Origin: Pseudomonadota bacterium
Lineage (GTDB): Bacteria; Desulfobacterota; Desulfobacteria; Desulfobacterales; Desulfolunaceae
Direction of reading: 5' to 3'
Assembly: GCA_018818835.1 (NCBI GenBank)
Contig: JAHIRD010000136.1
Span: 1 to 64,000, forward strand
DNA: 64,000 nucleotides
Below are positions 54,539-63,537 of the stretch, in pieces. Both the position numbers and the translations under genes were made by a program. The notes beneath the pieces are model-generated. The model did no database searches, was not told the origin of the DNA, and saw only the letters and a list, made by a program, of their open reading frames with translations. Positions within the stretch are counted from its first letter, which is position 1, and every line of letters begins with the position of its first letter.

Positions 54539-54576
54539 TATCGTATTATATGATCAATTAATAAAAGGATGCTAAA

Positions 54577-54849
54577 TTGATAGAACGCATGAGTGTAACA
54601 CACGCTGTCAGAACCTTTTCTGACCTGTTGAACAGAGTTTATTACCAAGGCATCACTGTGGAATTGGAGCGGGGCAATAACGTTGTCGCGAAACTATCGC
54701 CAGCTGATCCCGTATCACCCCTAAACGTGAAAGACCTAAACAAATTTTTTGCAGAGTTACCGTCCCTTGCTGATGATGTAGAGGCCTTTTCAAAAAATTT
54801 AACTGACATTCGCAAGCACATCCCAATTGAGCAGAACCCATGGGATTAA
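54577..54849 (+). CDS. Phd/YefM-type antitoxin
   Basis: A 90-residue antitoxin. The N-terminal DNA-binding part is MSVTHAVRTFSDLLNRVYYQ with the strand GITVELERGNNVVAKLSP; the C-terminal tail (about 50-90, LPSLADDVEAFSKNLTDI) would bind a toxin. AAAGGA is 8 bases before a TTG start at 54577, while the first ATG (54589, MSVTH) is 20 bases from it; I use TTG. Its toxin partner is only a fragment, so the pair is broken: the antitoxin survives without an active toxin. Compare the intact vapBC at 30928. Confidence 0.85.
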   Translation: MIERMSVTHAVRTFSDLLNRVYYQGITVELERGNNVVAKLSPADPVSPLNVKDLNKFFAELPSLADDVEAFSKNLTDIRKHIPIEQNPWD

Positions 54850-54950
54850 TACTATATACAAACGTATTTATTCATTCCGAACGATCAGGCAGCCCCATAG
54901 ACTTTTCAAAATGGGAGAATCAAAGAATTCAAAAGGGTACCAGGGCTTGA
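54840..54950 (+). pseudogene. Truncated VapC-like PIN toxin remnant
   Basis: The ATG at 54840 overlaps the antitoxin stop by ten bases, as expected for an operon partner. The 36-codon frame reads MGLILYTNVFIHSERSG then SPIDFSKWENQ, clearly the start of a VapC-type PIN domain in which the first catalytic Asp (LDTN) has become Tyr. It stops at TGA (54948-54950) long before the other acidic residues. The 154-bp inverted-repeat element starts 28 bases later. Confidence 0.75.
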
Positions 54951-54978
54951 CGTCATCTCATTCCTAAACCCCTAAAAA

Positions 54979-55132
54979 TGATGGCGTCGTAAAAAGTCCC
55001 ATATGCGGCGTTATAGTGTTTGGCCGGACGTTCGACATACGCATCAAGTATGCCTTCACGCCCGACCAAACACTATGCCTTGCCTATGGACCTTTTTCCA
55101 TAGCCATACGTTGACTTTTTGCGAGTTCATCA
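54979..55132 (+). mobile_element. 154-bp inverted-repeat (MITE-like) element; holds the 63-bp repeat copy 2
   Basis: The first 63 bases are identical to 24445-24507. Its ends are inverted repeats: TGATGGCGTCGTAAAAAGTC at the left, and GACTTTTTGCGAGTTCATCA at the right, whose complement TGATGAACTCGCAAAAAGTC matches 16 of 20. The inside also folds (TATAGTGTTTGG with CCAAACACTATG). It has no coding capacity. Confidence 0.8.
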
Positions 55133-55170
55133 AAAATGAATCTCTTCCCCAAAACACCCTGCACAAACAA

Positions 55171-55200
55171 AAAAAGGAGAGGGTTTCCCCTCTCCTTTTT
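55171..55200 (-). terminator. Terminator of qmoABC
   Basis: GGAGAGGG (55176-55183) pairs with CCCTCTCC (55188-55195), extended by A/T pairs, with a T run on the minus strand. It is 25 bases past the qmoC stop. Confidence 0.92.
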
Positions 55201-55224
55201 CACATAAATTTTTTGAAAAAAAAT

Positions 55225-56409
55225 TTATTTACGGTTCGCGTATTCAGCGTAAGTCATAGCAGCCAAACGGTATACAATATGAGCCAGTTTTGAGAAAGGC
55301 AGGTAGGCAAACAGATGAAAGATAGCAATCAGATGCACATAATAAATGGCATAGGTCACATATTCCATACCGGCCAGACGAGCCATCTGAGTCATAAGAC
55401 CTGTGGCACCCAGAGTCAGAACGAGCCCAAGAAGATACCAGTCTTTGTAAGCACTCAAATCGGTTTTTGAAAGGCGTTCCTTGATCATCAGGGCCGAGCC
55501 CATAACAATGGATATACCGGCGATGTTCCCCAACCATTTAAAGGGCCAGAGCTGTGAATATGGGCCGGGTTTGCCAAGAATGTAAAGGAAGAAAAAGCCG
55601 ATGGTGGTCACGATCAAGCAGCCGATAAATCCAAAAAGGACCATCATGTGGGCGGTTCCACGGCTCTTGTTTTCACCACATTCATTAAACTGAGTGTGTG
55701 CCAGAACTTTCTTAAGAACCGTCGGGATGGTTTTGAAATATTCTTTGTAATCCAGTTTCTCCTTATCGGTTTTGCCTTCAAGAACTGCATTGGTGTGCAT
55801 ATCGGTAAGCATCTTATATAAGGTATAAACAAAGATCAAAATGCTGATGTTAAACACCGGAACAAAGGTGAAATCCACAAGCCAGGTCGAAACAAAACGG
55901 GCCTGGGCGATAGGTGCATCCGTCACATGTGCCCAGTGGAGACCGATCGCATGGAAAATTTTCTCCATGGTTCCGCCCATAAACACCGTGATAAATGCCA
56001 TCAAGGCAAACCAGACCGCCGGAACGGCTGTCAAAAGGGCCAGTTTTTTCGGATCCGTGACCATCTTGGACAGTTTCCCCAGAACAGGGACAGAGCCGGA
56101 ATATTCACTGATGGCATAAGACCGAATGGCTGAAAGTGTTGCACCCGGTTTGGCACCACGTGGGCAAAGGGCTGTGCAGTCACCGCATTCATGGCAAAGC
56201 CAGATATCGGCACTTCCCACCAGCTTGTCTTTCAAACCCCAGGATGCCGCGATCATTTCTTTTCGTGGGAAAGGGCTGTTTTCCGGCGCAATGGGACATG
56301 CAACCGAGCATGTGGCACACTGGAAACATTTTTTCAATGTATCACCGCCGAGTCCGATCACTTCATCGATGAAGGTCAGATTCGGCTCTATAACGTATTG
56401 ATTCGACAT
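55225..56409 (-). CDS. qmoC: Quinone-interacting membrane-bound oxidoreductase subunit C
   Basis: A 394-residue subunit that anchors the Qmo complex and takes electrons from the quinone pool. N-terminal half: two 4Fe-4S motifs, CFQCATCSVACPIAP (about 31) and CHECGDCTALCPRG (about 71), as in HdrC. C-terminal part (about 110-394): six or so membrane helices with haem-ligand-type His in the NarI/HdrE-like region (FNECGENKSRGTAHMMVLFG, YYVHLIAIFHLFAYLPFSK). GGGAGG precedes the ATG at 56409. It is the last gene of qmoABC. Confidence 0.96.
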   Translation of the reverse strand: MSNQYVIEPNLTFIDEVIGLGGDTLKKCFQCATCSVACPIAPENSPFPRKEMIAASWGLKDKLVGSADIWLCHECGDCTALCPRGAKPGATLSAIRSYAISEYSGSVPVLGKLSKMVTDPKKLALLTAVPAVWFALMAFITVFMGGTMEKIFHAIGLHWAHVTDAPIAQARFVSTWLVDFTFVPVFNISILIFVYTLYKMLTDMHTNAVLEGKTDKEKLDYKEYFKTIPTVLKKVLAHTQFNECGENKSRGTAHMMVLFGFIGCLIVTTIGFFFLYILGKPGPYSQLWPFKWLGNIAGISIVMGSALMIKERLSKTDLSAYKDWYLLGLVLTLGATGLMTQMARLAGMEYVTYAIYYVHLIAIFHLFAYLPFSKLAHIVYRLAAMTYAEYANRK

Positions 56410-56512
56410 GTTAATGCCTCCCAATTTCTCTGATATTTATAAACTTTGCAAAACCTGCACAGTGTTAAAACTGTGCAGGCCGTTCATCATCATCTGTTTG
56501 TTGAAAAAGCGT

Positions 56513-58837
56513 TTAGAAACCTTTAAAGGGGTTGGGACCCAAGGCGACAACTTGATCAACAAATGCGTTTATAATTCCGGGAACTTTATCATAATCATCA
56601 ATGGCCACTTCAAACTGACCGACCCTCTCAAGTTCAAGGGCAAGGCTTCCAAGGGCATCACCGATTTTCGCCATACGAACATCAGCAAGCTCACTGCCTT
56701 TGACAAAATGGCACTGGTAATCATCACCGTGTTTACAACCCAGAAGGAAAACACCGTCCATGCCCTGTGCCAGAGCATCCTTGATCCAGATCGTATTCAC
56801 TGAACCAAGACAGCGGACAGGAATAAAACGAACCTGGGGATTGATCTGCGCTTTCTTCATGGCTGCCATTTCAAGGGCGGGCATGGCGTCATTTTCACAG
56901 TAGAGGCAAAGGATTCGCATGGGAGCGCCGTAGTAATCATCTTCCGAGGGAACCCAGACGGATTTGACCATGGAACCGATGCTGTCAATGTTGTAATCAG
57001 CAAACCCGATGATACGCTCAGGACAAGCACCCATGCAGGTACCGCAACGGCGGCAGCGTGTGGGATTGGGCTTCGGAGTCCCTTTTTCATCATCATCCAG
57101 AGCACCGAAAGGACATTCCTGGGTACAGCGTTTACACTGAGTGCAGCGCTGGAAAAAGAAATCAGGAAAGGTCATATCGCCGGATCTGGGGTGAACCGAA
57201 ACGCCTCTGTTTACGGAATCAATACACTGTATGGCTTTAAGTGCCGCACCGGCTGCATCTTCCATGGATTCTTCGATGGTCATGCTTCGACGGACACAGC
57301 CTGCGGCATAAATACCTGTACGCTGGGTTTCATAGGGGAAACAGATGAAATTGGAGTCTGCATACCCATCATAAATATCGTTATCCCGGAAACCAGGACC
57401 CTGCCTGTATGCCATGTTGACGACAGGATCATCAACGGTTGCTGGAACCATACCGGCCGCAAGAACAACCAGATCTGCCTTGATACCGATATTTTCACCC
57501 AGAAGGGTGTCTTTGGCAGATACAAGCAGCTGGCTGCCTTTCTTTTCAACGGATGTGACATCTCCTTTGGTCATGAACACGCCTGTGTCCTGCTGCATGT
57601 TCTTATAAAAGCCTTCGGTGAGTCCCGGTGTTCTCATGTGCTGATAAATCACATAAGCCTTTCCGTCTTCATAATCTTCACGAACGTATTTGGCCTGTTT
57701 CAAAGCCACCATGCTGGTCACGGAACCGGCATAGTTGAAATCCCGGTCATCACCTGCACCCGGGCTCTGAATAAACACAACATTCTTTGCTTCTTTTCCA
57801 TCGGAAGGCCGGACGATCTTTCCTTTGGCCGCGATTTCTTCGAACTGTGCGTTGGTAATCACGTCTGCATCACCCACACCAAGATGGGCAAACCCATCGG
57901 CCGTCAGGACATCCGGTCTCCAGCCTGCTGCAAGGATAACCGCACCAAAAAGCTCGCCATTGGGATCCAGGGTCAGAACGTCTTTTTTGCCTTTGTTGTA
58001 TTCTTTATAAATTTCAAAGAGTTTTTCCGCATCATACTCTTTGCCGTTCGCATCAACTTTCATGTCATCTGGAAGAGGAAAGGGAACGTCAAATTCAATT
58101 TTTTCGCTGGGATTCTTCAGCGTCACAGTGAACTCACCCGGTTGACCGGCAAGACGAGCCACGACCGTATTGGTTTTCACTGTGATGTTTTTCATGGATT
58201 GAACGTCTTTGATGGTCTCAGCTACCATGGTGGGGATGAGGGTCTCATAAGGCTCGCCCACGGGAATCTGCTTGCGCATCTTGCTGGCATAGCCGCCAAG
58301 GGTGCTGTTTTTTTCAACGATGGTCACCTCATAACCTGCCTTGGCTGCATCCAGAGCCGAGGACATGCCGGTCATACCACCACCGATCACGAGGATTTTC
58401 TTGGAAATGGATTCAAGTTTAAACGGTTCGGGAATTTTGACTTTTTCAAGACGGGCCAGACTCATACGAATGTAGTCATCTGCAGCCAGCTGGACATGGT
58501 CGATAAAATACTCGTCGTCATTTTCCGTTTTGGCAGGATAGTTTTCCCGAGAAATGGTCCAAACGACGTTTTCCCTCATGGCGACCCTGTCAATCATACA
58601 GCCTTCAAACTGGAAAATATCAAAATTCACGCGTTTGGAGCAGCCCACAATGGAAATAAAATTAATGCCTTCGGCAATTCCTTTTTTTATGACTTCAACC
58701 CCTTCAGCGCCGCACAGACAATCATGAATCACGGCAGGAGCACGTTTTTCAGCAGCCACTTTGACAAGCTGATCACAATCGAGGGATTCACCGATTCCAC
58801 AACCTTTGCATATATATACACCGAGTTTATTACTCAT
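56513..58837 (-). CDS. qmoB: Quinone-interacting membrane-bound oxidoreductase subunit B
   Basis: A 774-residue HdrA-like flavoprotein with an MvhD-type end. Order: VYICKGCGIGESLDC (N-terminal cysteines); FAD fold KKILVIGGGMTGMSSALDA (about 146); LLVLAAGMVPA-type line (here DLVVLAAGMVPATVD); two 4Fe-4S motifs CTQCKRCTQECPFGA (about 569) and CRRCGTCMGACPERI (about 605); and a C-terminal domain with CLYCENDAMPALE and GVFLLGCKHGDDYQCHF. It passes electrons between QmoA/C and AprBA. It follows qmoA after 6 bases with GGGGAGG upstream. Confidence 0.96.
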   Translation of the reverse strand: MSNKLGVYICKGCGIGESLDCDQLVKVAAEKRAPAVIHDCLCGAEGVEVIKKGIAEGINFISIVGCSKRVNFDIFQFEGCMIDRVAMRENVVWTISRENYPAKTENDDEYFIDHVQLAADDYIRMSLARLEKVKIPEPFKLESISKKILVIGGGMTGMSSALDAAKAGYEVTIVEKNSTLGGYASKMRKQIPVGEPYETLIPTMVAETIKDVQSMKNITVKTNTVVARLAGQPGEFTVTLKNPSEKIEFDVPFPLPDDMKVDANGKEYDAEKLFEIYKEYNKGKKDVLTLDPNGELFGAVILAAGWRPDVLTADGFAHLGVGDADVITNAQFEEIAAKGKIVRPSDGKEAKNVVFIQSPGAGDDRDFNYAGSVTSMVALKQAKYVREDYEDGKAYVIYQHMRTPGLTEGFYKNMQQDTGVFMTKGDVTSVEKKGSQLLVSAKDTLLGENIGIKADLVVLAAGMVPATVDDPVVNMAYRQGPGFRDNDIYDGYADSNFICFPYETQRTGIYAAGCVRRSMTIEESMEDAAGAALKAIQCIDSVNRGVSVHPRSGDMTFPDFFFQRCTQCKRCTQECPFGALDDDEKGTPKPNPTRCRRCGTCMGACPERIIGFADYNIDSIGSMVKSVWVPSEDDYYGAPMRILCLYCENDAMPALEMAAMKKAQINPQVRFIPVRCLGSVNTIWIKDALAQGMDGVFLLGCKHGDDYQCHFVKGSELADVRMAKIGDALGSLALELERVGQFEVAIDDYDKVPGIINAFVDQVVALGPNPFKGF

Positions 58838-58843
58838 CGATCT

Positions 58844-60115
58844 CTACCTCCCCACAACGGTTTGAATCGCTTTCAGGGCCATGCCTGTCGCATTCTGGTT
58901 TGAAGATACAACATCAGCCGGTTTATTCGCACATCCGGCAGCAAACATACCGCCTTTTTTGAAATCGTTAACGATAAACCCGTCTTCTGTAAACGTCAGG
59001 TCAGCATTGGGTTTATCCGATGCGGCAGATGGCTCCATGCCCGTGGCAAGAACAACGAGATCAACGGTCTGTCGAACTTTTTCACCGCTCACTGCGTTTT
59101 CGGCAGTGACGGTGATATTGCCATCTTCAACCTCAGCCACCTCAGCCACTTTTCCTTTTACAAAGAATACCTTGGGATCATCCTTCAGTTTCTTGTAAAA
59201 TTTTTCATATTTCTGGCCTGGAGCTCGAAGATCAATATAATAAATTGTCATTTCAGCATCCGGATACTGTTCACGCACATAGGTGGCGTGTTTCAGGGAT
59301 GCCATGCAGCAGATATAAGAACAATAGGGAAGATGGTTTTCATCCCTGGATCCTGCACATTGAACAAAGGCGATGGTCTTGGGTGCTTTCCCATCCGAGG
59401 GTCTCTGGATCTTGCCCTGGGTGGGGCCATTCAAAGAAGCCATACGCTCAAGCATCATGTTGGTGATGATATTCTGATGTCGTCCATATCCCAAATTGTC
59501 GATTTTGGTCGCATCATAGGGTTTCCAGCCTGTTGCCCATACCACGGCCGCAACGTTAACGGTGATGGTTTTGCTTTCCATTGAAAAGTCAATGGCATTG
59601 TATTTACAGGCATCCTGAACACGTTTTTTATCATCGGAACTGATTTCGGGTGAAATAACAAACTTTGGCGGATAAGCCATTTCTGCTGGAAGATACGCGG
59701 CTTTGGACCTGTTCATTCCAAAATTGAATTCGTTTTCGATTTCCGTTTCACAAACATCTGAACAGGCTCCGCAACATGTGCAGTTTTCATTCACATAACG
59801 GGGGCTGATTTTAAGGGTGACAGCATAATTCCCTTTGCTGCCTTCAACCTTTTCAACTTCCGTCATGGTCAAAACTTTGATTTTCTTATTTTCCCGAATT
59901 CTCCTGAAGTTGATTTCAAGCCCGCAGGTCGGAGGACACAGCTTGGGGAAATACTGATTAAGCTGCATTACTCGTCCACCAAGATACGGATTTTTTTCAA
60001 CCAGAAGCACCTCATAACCTGCTTCCGCGGTTTCGAGGGTCGTGGTCAGTCCGCTAATTCCGCCGCCAACAACCAAAACACTCGCACTAGCAGGGGCTGC
60101 TTTGTCTATTGTCAT
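58844..60115 (-). CDS. qmoA: Quinone-interacting membrane-bound oxidoreductase subunit A
   Basis: A 423-residue HdrA-like flavoprotein. The FAD fold is SVLVVGGGISGLTTTLETAE (about 12); the cysteine segment CPPTCGLEINFRRIREN follows, then one 4Fe-4S motif ENCTCCGACSDVCETE (about 108) and the second FAD line DLVVLATGMEPSAASD (about 353) and GGMFAAGCANKPADV. With QmoB it forms the soluble arm that gives electrons to AprBA. GGAGGG precedes the ATG. It starts a qmoABC unit separated from aprA by a terminator. Confidence 0.96.
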   Translation of the reverse strand: MTIDKAAPASASVLVVGGGISGLTTTLETAEAGYEVLLVEKNPYLGGRVMQLNQYFPKLCPPTCGLEINFRRIRENKKIKVLTMTEVEKVEGSKGNYAVTLKISPRYVNENCTCCGACSDVCETEIENEFNFGMNRSKAAYLPAEMAYPPKFVISPEISSDDKKRVQDACKYNAIDFSMESKTITVNVAAVVWATGWKPYDATKIDNLGYGRHQNIITNMMLERMASLNGPTQGKIQRPSDGKAPKTIAFVQCAGSRDENHLPYCSYICCMASLKHATYVREQYPDAEMTIYYIDLRAPGQKYEKFYKKLKDDPKVFFVKGKVAEVAEVEDGNITVTAENAVSGEKVRQTVDLVVLATGMEPSAASDKPNADLTFTEDGFIVNDFKKGGMFAAGCANKPADVVSSNQNATGMALKAIQTVVGR

Positions 60116-60345
60116 GCTATCCCTCCATGCAAAAAAATTAAATAAAATGTAATGATCATATCGTTAAAACCTATATAATCTGGAACACATCAAAAGGGGC
60201 TTTTTCAGGTCATACCTCCTGTGTGCCCATATTCCGAAGGGTTTTATATGGATGACCTTATCCTAATAAAACCCTTAAAAATCTGGACACGGTGGTTTTT
60301 TACAACACCATTTGAATGCGCTATGACAGCAATAGGTCCTAATGA

Positions 60346-60379
60346 AAAAAGCCTCCAGGCATCGGTGACACCTGGAGGC
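60346..60379 (-). terminator. Terminator between aprA and qmoA
   Basis: GCCTCCAGG (60351-60359) pairs with CCTGGAGGC (60371-60379) and is followed on the minus strand by TTTTTT. It lies 35 bases past the aprA stop, so qmoABC must have its own promoter or depend on read-through. Confidence 0.9.
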
Positions 60380-60413
60380 CTGCAATACTACTCAATCAGA
60401 GTGATTCACAAGA

Positions 60414-62393
60414 TTAGGAAATAATCTTAATATAATCCTGTTTCTTGAGTGTCCACTCTTTGTTTGCTTTATTATAGGTAGAATTTACGAAACAGAACCA
60501 GTTTTCATCATCCTGTCCGGGGTAGTCTGCCTGATAATAGAAGCCGGGGTAACGCGTTTCCTTACGGAAACGGATGTGACGTACATGAGCTTCAACGGTA
60601 TAGATTCTGTGGAAGATTTCCCAGCATCTCATCAGTTCATGAAGGTCACCAGCTGCGAGTTTCTCAGTATCTTCGTGCATCATGAAAAGAAGATCGTCGA
60701 TAAGGATGTCAAGAGCCTTGCTGCTTGTCTGATAGTATGTTGCAGTACCACCACCGTATTCATTGGTGGCTTTCATCAGACGAAGAGCCATACCAGCGGG
60801 TTTCGCATAGTTGGGGTTAACATCTTCAGCTGTGGTGTAAGTGCAGTTGTCAAGGTAAGTACGAACGGGTTTCCATACGAGGTTAACCAATTCGTCTTTG
60901 GACTCTGCAAGCTCAGGTTTGAGGCCAGCGTTGTCACGGATGTATTTAACCATTTCCTTGGCAACGATTCGACCTTCGGCATGTGAACCGGAGGAGAATT
61001 TATGACCGGAACAACCAATACCATCACCGGCAGTAAAGAGACCGTCAACAGTTGTCATACGGTTGTAGACTTTACCATTGGCAGCTTTGATTTTGTATGA
61101 ATCGGGAACCCATGCTTCATCCGGACCGGATACCCAGATACCGCAGCAGCCGGAGTGTGAGCCCAAGAGGTAGGGTTCGGTCGGCATGATTTCCGAGTCT
61201 TTCTTTTCAGGTTCGGTGTTTGTTGCACACCAGAGGTTCGCCTGTCCACAGGTCATGTCAAGGAAATCTTCCCAAGCTTCTGATTCCAGATGTTTGAGTT
61301 CTTTCTTATCCATGGTCTCGCCCAGTTTCTGAAGAGCAGAAGAAGTCTTCATGATGATGGGACCGCGTCCTGCTTTCATTTCGAACAGCATCAAATGGTT
61401 ACGGAGGCAGGTCGGAGTGATTGCTGCTGTTCCGTAAGGAGCGTAGTTAGCAAGTTCAGCTTTGGATTTATCAGAACCGGCATAATTTTCGCCAAGACCG
61501 TTTTCAAGATGCGCTTTGAAAAGAAGGAACCATGCACCAACAGGACCGTAACCATCTTTGAAACGGGCTGGGGTGAAACGGTTTTCCATCATTGAAAGCT
61601 CAGCACCTGCTCTAAGAGCCATGGTGTAAGTAGAGCCGGCATTCCATACGGGATACCATGCACGGCCTTTTCCCTCACCAACGGAACGGGGCTGATAAAT
61701 ATTAACAGCACCACCGCAAGCAACCATCATTGTTTTACATTTGATGATATAGACTTTGTTTTCACGTGTTGAGAAACCAACAGCGCCAGCGATTCTCTTG
61801 GGATTGTTCTTGTCAGTAAGAAGTTCAACAATGAACACTCTTTCAAGGATATTGTCAGAACCAAGAGCTTTTTTAGCAGCTTCAGCAACGATTCTCTTGT
61901 AAGATTCACCGTTGATCATGATCTGCCATTTACCGGTACGAACAGGAGACGCACCTGATTTAAGCGTGCCGTACTGCTGACCTTTTTTACCGTCGATGCT
62001 TTTGCCTTCGGGTGATTTTTTCCACATGGGGAGACCCCATTCTTCGAAAAGATGTACGGAATCATCAACGTGACGGCCCAAGTCATAGATAAGGTCTTCA
62101 CGAACGATACCCATAAGGTCATTTCGAACCATACGGACGTAATCTTCGATGGCGTTTTCACCAACATAGGTGTTAATCGCTGAAAGGCCCTGAGCTACGG
62201 CGCCGGATCGTTCCATGGCTGCTTTGTCGCAGAGGAGGATCTTGGTGTCATCGCTTGCCCATTTTTTTACTTCAAATGCGGTACCGCATGCTGCCATACC
62301 ACCACCAACGATAAGAATATCAACTTCTTTTTCAATAACTTCAGGATCTCTAACTGCTTTAAGCTCTCCCAAAGGTTTATTCGGTAATGCCAT
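60414..62393 (-). CDS. aprA: Adenosine 5'-phosphosulfate reductase, alpha subunit
   Basis: A 659-residue flavoprotein that reduces APS to sulfite and AMP. FAD lines: VDILIVGGGMAACGTAFEVK (about 27), ERSGAVAQGLSAINTYVG (about 60), TMMVACGGAVNIYQPRSVGE (about 220) and TVDGLFTAGDGIGCSGHKFS (about 455). Active-site segment: GSHSGCCGIWVSG. It ends with the aromatic-rich RYPGFYYQADYPGQD tail. AAGGAGGAAG precedes the ATG. It follows aprB in the same transcript. Confidence 0.98.
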   Translation of the reverse strand: MALPNKPLGELKAVRDPEVIEKEVDILIVGGGMAACGTAFEVKKWASDDTKILLCDKAAMERSGAVAQGLSAINTYVGENAIEDYVRMVRNDLMGIVREDLIYDLGRHVDDSVHLFEEWGLPMWKKSPEGKSIDGKKGQQYGTLKSGASPVRTGKWQIMINGESYKRIVAEAAKKALGSDNILERVFIVELLTDKNNPKRIAGAVGFSTRENKVYIIKCKTMMVACGGAVNIYQPRSVGEGKGRAWYPVWNAGSTYTMALRAGAELSMMENRFTPARFKDGYGPVGAWFLLFKAHLENGLGENYAGSDKSKAELANYAPYGTAAITPTCLRNHLMLFEMKAGRGPIIMKTSSALQKLGETMDKKELKHLESEAWEDFLDMTCGQANLWCATNTEPEKKDSEIMPTEPYLLGSHSGCCGIWVSGPDEAWVPDSYKIKAANGKVYNRMTTVDGLFTAGDGIGCSGHKFSSGSHAEGRIVAKEMVKYIRDNAGLKPELAESKDELVNLVWKPVRTYLDNCTYTTAEDVNPNYAKPAGMALRLMKATNEYGGGTATYYQTSSKALDILIDDLLFMMHEDTEKLAAGDLHELMRCWEIFHRIYTVEAHVRHIRFRKETRYPGFYYQADYPGQDDENWFCFVNSTYNKANKEWTLKKQDYIKIIS

Positions 62394-62454
62394 ATTACTT
62401 CCTCCTTAATAGTGTCATAGTCGTAATTTGACGATAGATTGTTCAACTCACATT

Positions 62455-62892
62455 CTAAGCAAGCTGAGTAGGCCCAGACAGAGTCTTGCCATCAGCTTCT
62501 TCGGTTGAAAGAAGGCCGCTATCCAGGTCTTTACCTTTAAGACTTCCGTATTCGTTCGAAGCACCTTCCGGTGTGGTTCGAATGGGGAACTTAAAGCGTT
62601 TTACAACGCCGTTACGGAATTTGCAGGTCCACATTACATCTTCGGTACCCATCATTGGTACGATGCTGCTTCCCAGCGGTACAAAGTCAGAGTATCCACG
62701 AACTTCAATGGCCTGAGACGGACAGATTTTTACGCATGAAAAACATTCCCAACAAGCATCCGGCTCTTGGTTGTAGGCTTTCATTTCGTTAGGATCAAGC
62801 ACCATCAAGTCATTCGGACAAATGTACATACATGCAGTTTTGTCCCCGCCTTTACAGCCGTCACATTTTTCTGCAATTACATAGCTTGGCAT
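62455..62892 (-). CDS. aprB: Adenosine 5'-phosphosulfate reductase, beta subunit
   Basis: A 145-residue ferredoxin-like subunit. Two 4Fe-4S clusters are bound by CDGCKGGDKTACMYICP (about 10) and CWECFSCVKICP (about 47), the first with the long loop typical of AprB. A C-terminal tail (SLKGKDLDSGLLSTEEAD) wraps AprA. It passes electrons from Qmo to the FAD of AprA. GGGAGG precedes the ATG. Confidence 0.98.
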   Translation of the reverse strand: MPSYVIAEKCDGCKGGDKTACMYICPNDLMVLDPNEMKAYNQEPDACWECFSCVKICPSQAIEVRGYSDFVPLGSSIVPMMGTEDVMWTCKFRNGVVKRFKFPIRTTPEGASNEYGSLKGKDLDSGLLSTEEADGKTLSGPTQLA

Positions 62893-63537
62893 TAATATAC
62901 CTCCCTAATTCGGCATTGATCTTAAACACCGGATCAACACCTGCGTTAACTGTTTGGCGATACAGGCCCAACAGCCGTATCACCCCTCACATCAATCGCC
63001 GGAAGATTGTTCACTTCCTGGCTGTTTCCAAAAACTAAACTGTTTTCTTATTATCCTGGGGGAAGCCGCTGATCAGCCGACACCCCAATTTTCAAAATTA
63101 TAATGCATTGATTATTTTGACAAAGATGGCCTTATAAACACCTCTACCATACAATAATCAAAGGGCAAAGTTATCACCGGGCATTATCGATGTCAAGAAT
63201 TTTCGGCCCCCTGTATCCATTAAAACGGACCATGGATTATTCATTGAAAATGCATCCCCATATCTTGGAAAAATCGAACCCATTACCACCATATATGCCC
63301 AAAATCCCCATTTTTTTTCTTACCCCTTTTCTGCCAAATAAAAAACATGCTCAACACCTCGGCCCCGGTTCATTTGAATTTTAATTTATGAGCGTGTTTC
63401 ACTTTTCCATGTTAAAAAAACATTGACATACAACCCAGACATGGTAGCTGTTGGCCATTCAACGGCTTTTTCGGCCGGGCATTTCCCCGAACGGGAAAGG
63501 GCCTTCCGGGAAAATCATAACCCTATGGGAGAATACC
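62893..63537. other. Divergent promoter region, aprBA and YkgJ-type gene
   Basis: About 645 bases without a gene. It carries the aprBA promoter candidate at 63097-63123. Farther right are AT-rich text, a TTGACA at 63423-63428 (16 bases before TAGCTG) that may serve the plus-strand gene, and the hairpin-prone stretch CCCGAACGGG / CCTTCCGGG near 63490-63510. Short reading frames on the plus strand lack ribosome sites. Confidence 0.5.
63097..63123 (-). promoter_or_regulatory. Candidate aprBA promoter
   Basis: On the minus strand a consensus TATAAT (63097-63102) lies 15 bases after TTGTCA (63118-63123). This would give a leader of about 200 nt. The spacer is short by two bases from the ideal. 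Confidence 0.45.

Larger units (their letters stand above)
54116..54576. other. Intergenic region with a palindromic repeat and the antitoxin promoter
   Basis: About 460 bases without a gene. ACCATGAAGAAAAACG text (54354) and the repeat palindrome at 54438-54456 lie in the middle; the right end is AT-rich with the antitoxin promoter and a palindrome. Confidence 0.6.

Noticed and set aside
55003-55293. 96-codon plus-strand frame
   Set aside because: It is made of the inverted-repeat element and the qmoABC terminator.
57191-58903. Long plus-strand frame of 570 codons over qmoB
   Set aside because: It mirrors the qmoB coding strand; the minus-strand product has full catalytic motifs.
60221-60424. 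67-codon plus-strand frame between qmoA and aprA
   Set aside because: It runs through the aprA terminator and lacks a ribosome-binding site.
63190-63384. 64-codon plus-strand frame upstream of the YkgJ-type gene
   Set aside because: Composition is low-complexity and Pro-rich and there is no ribosome site.
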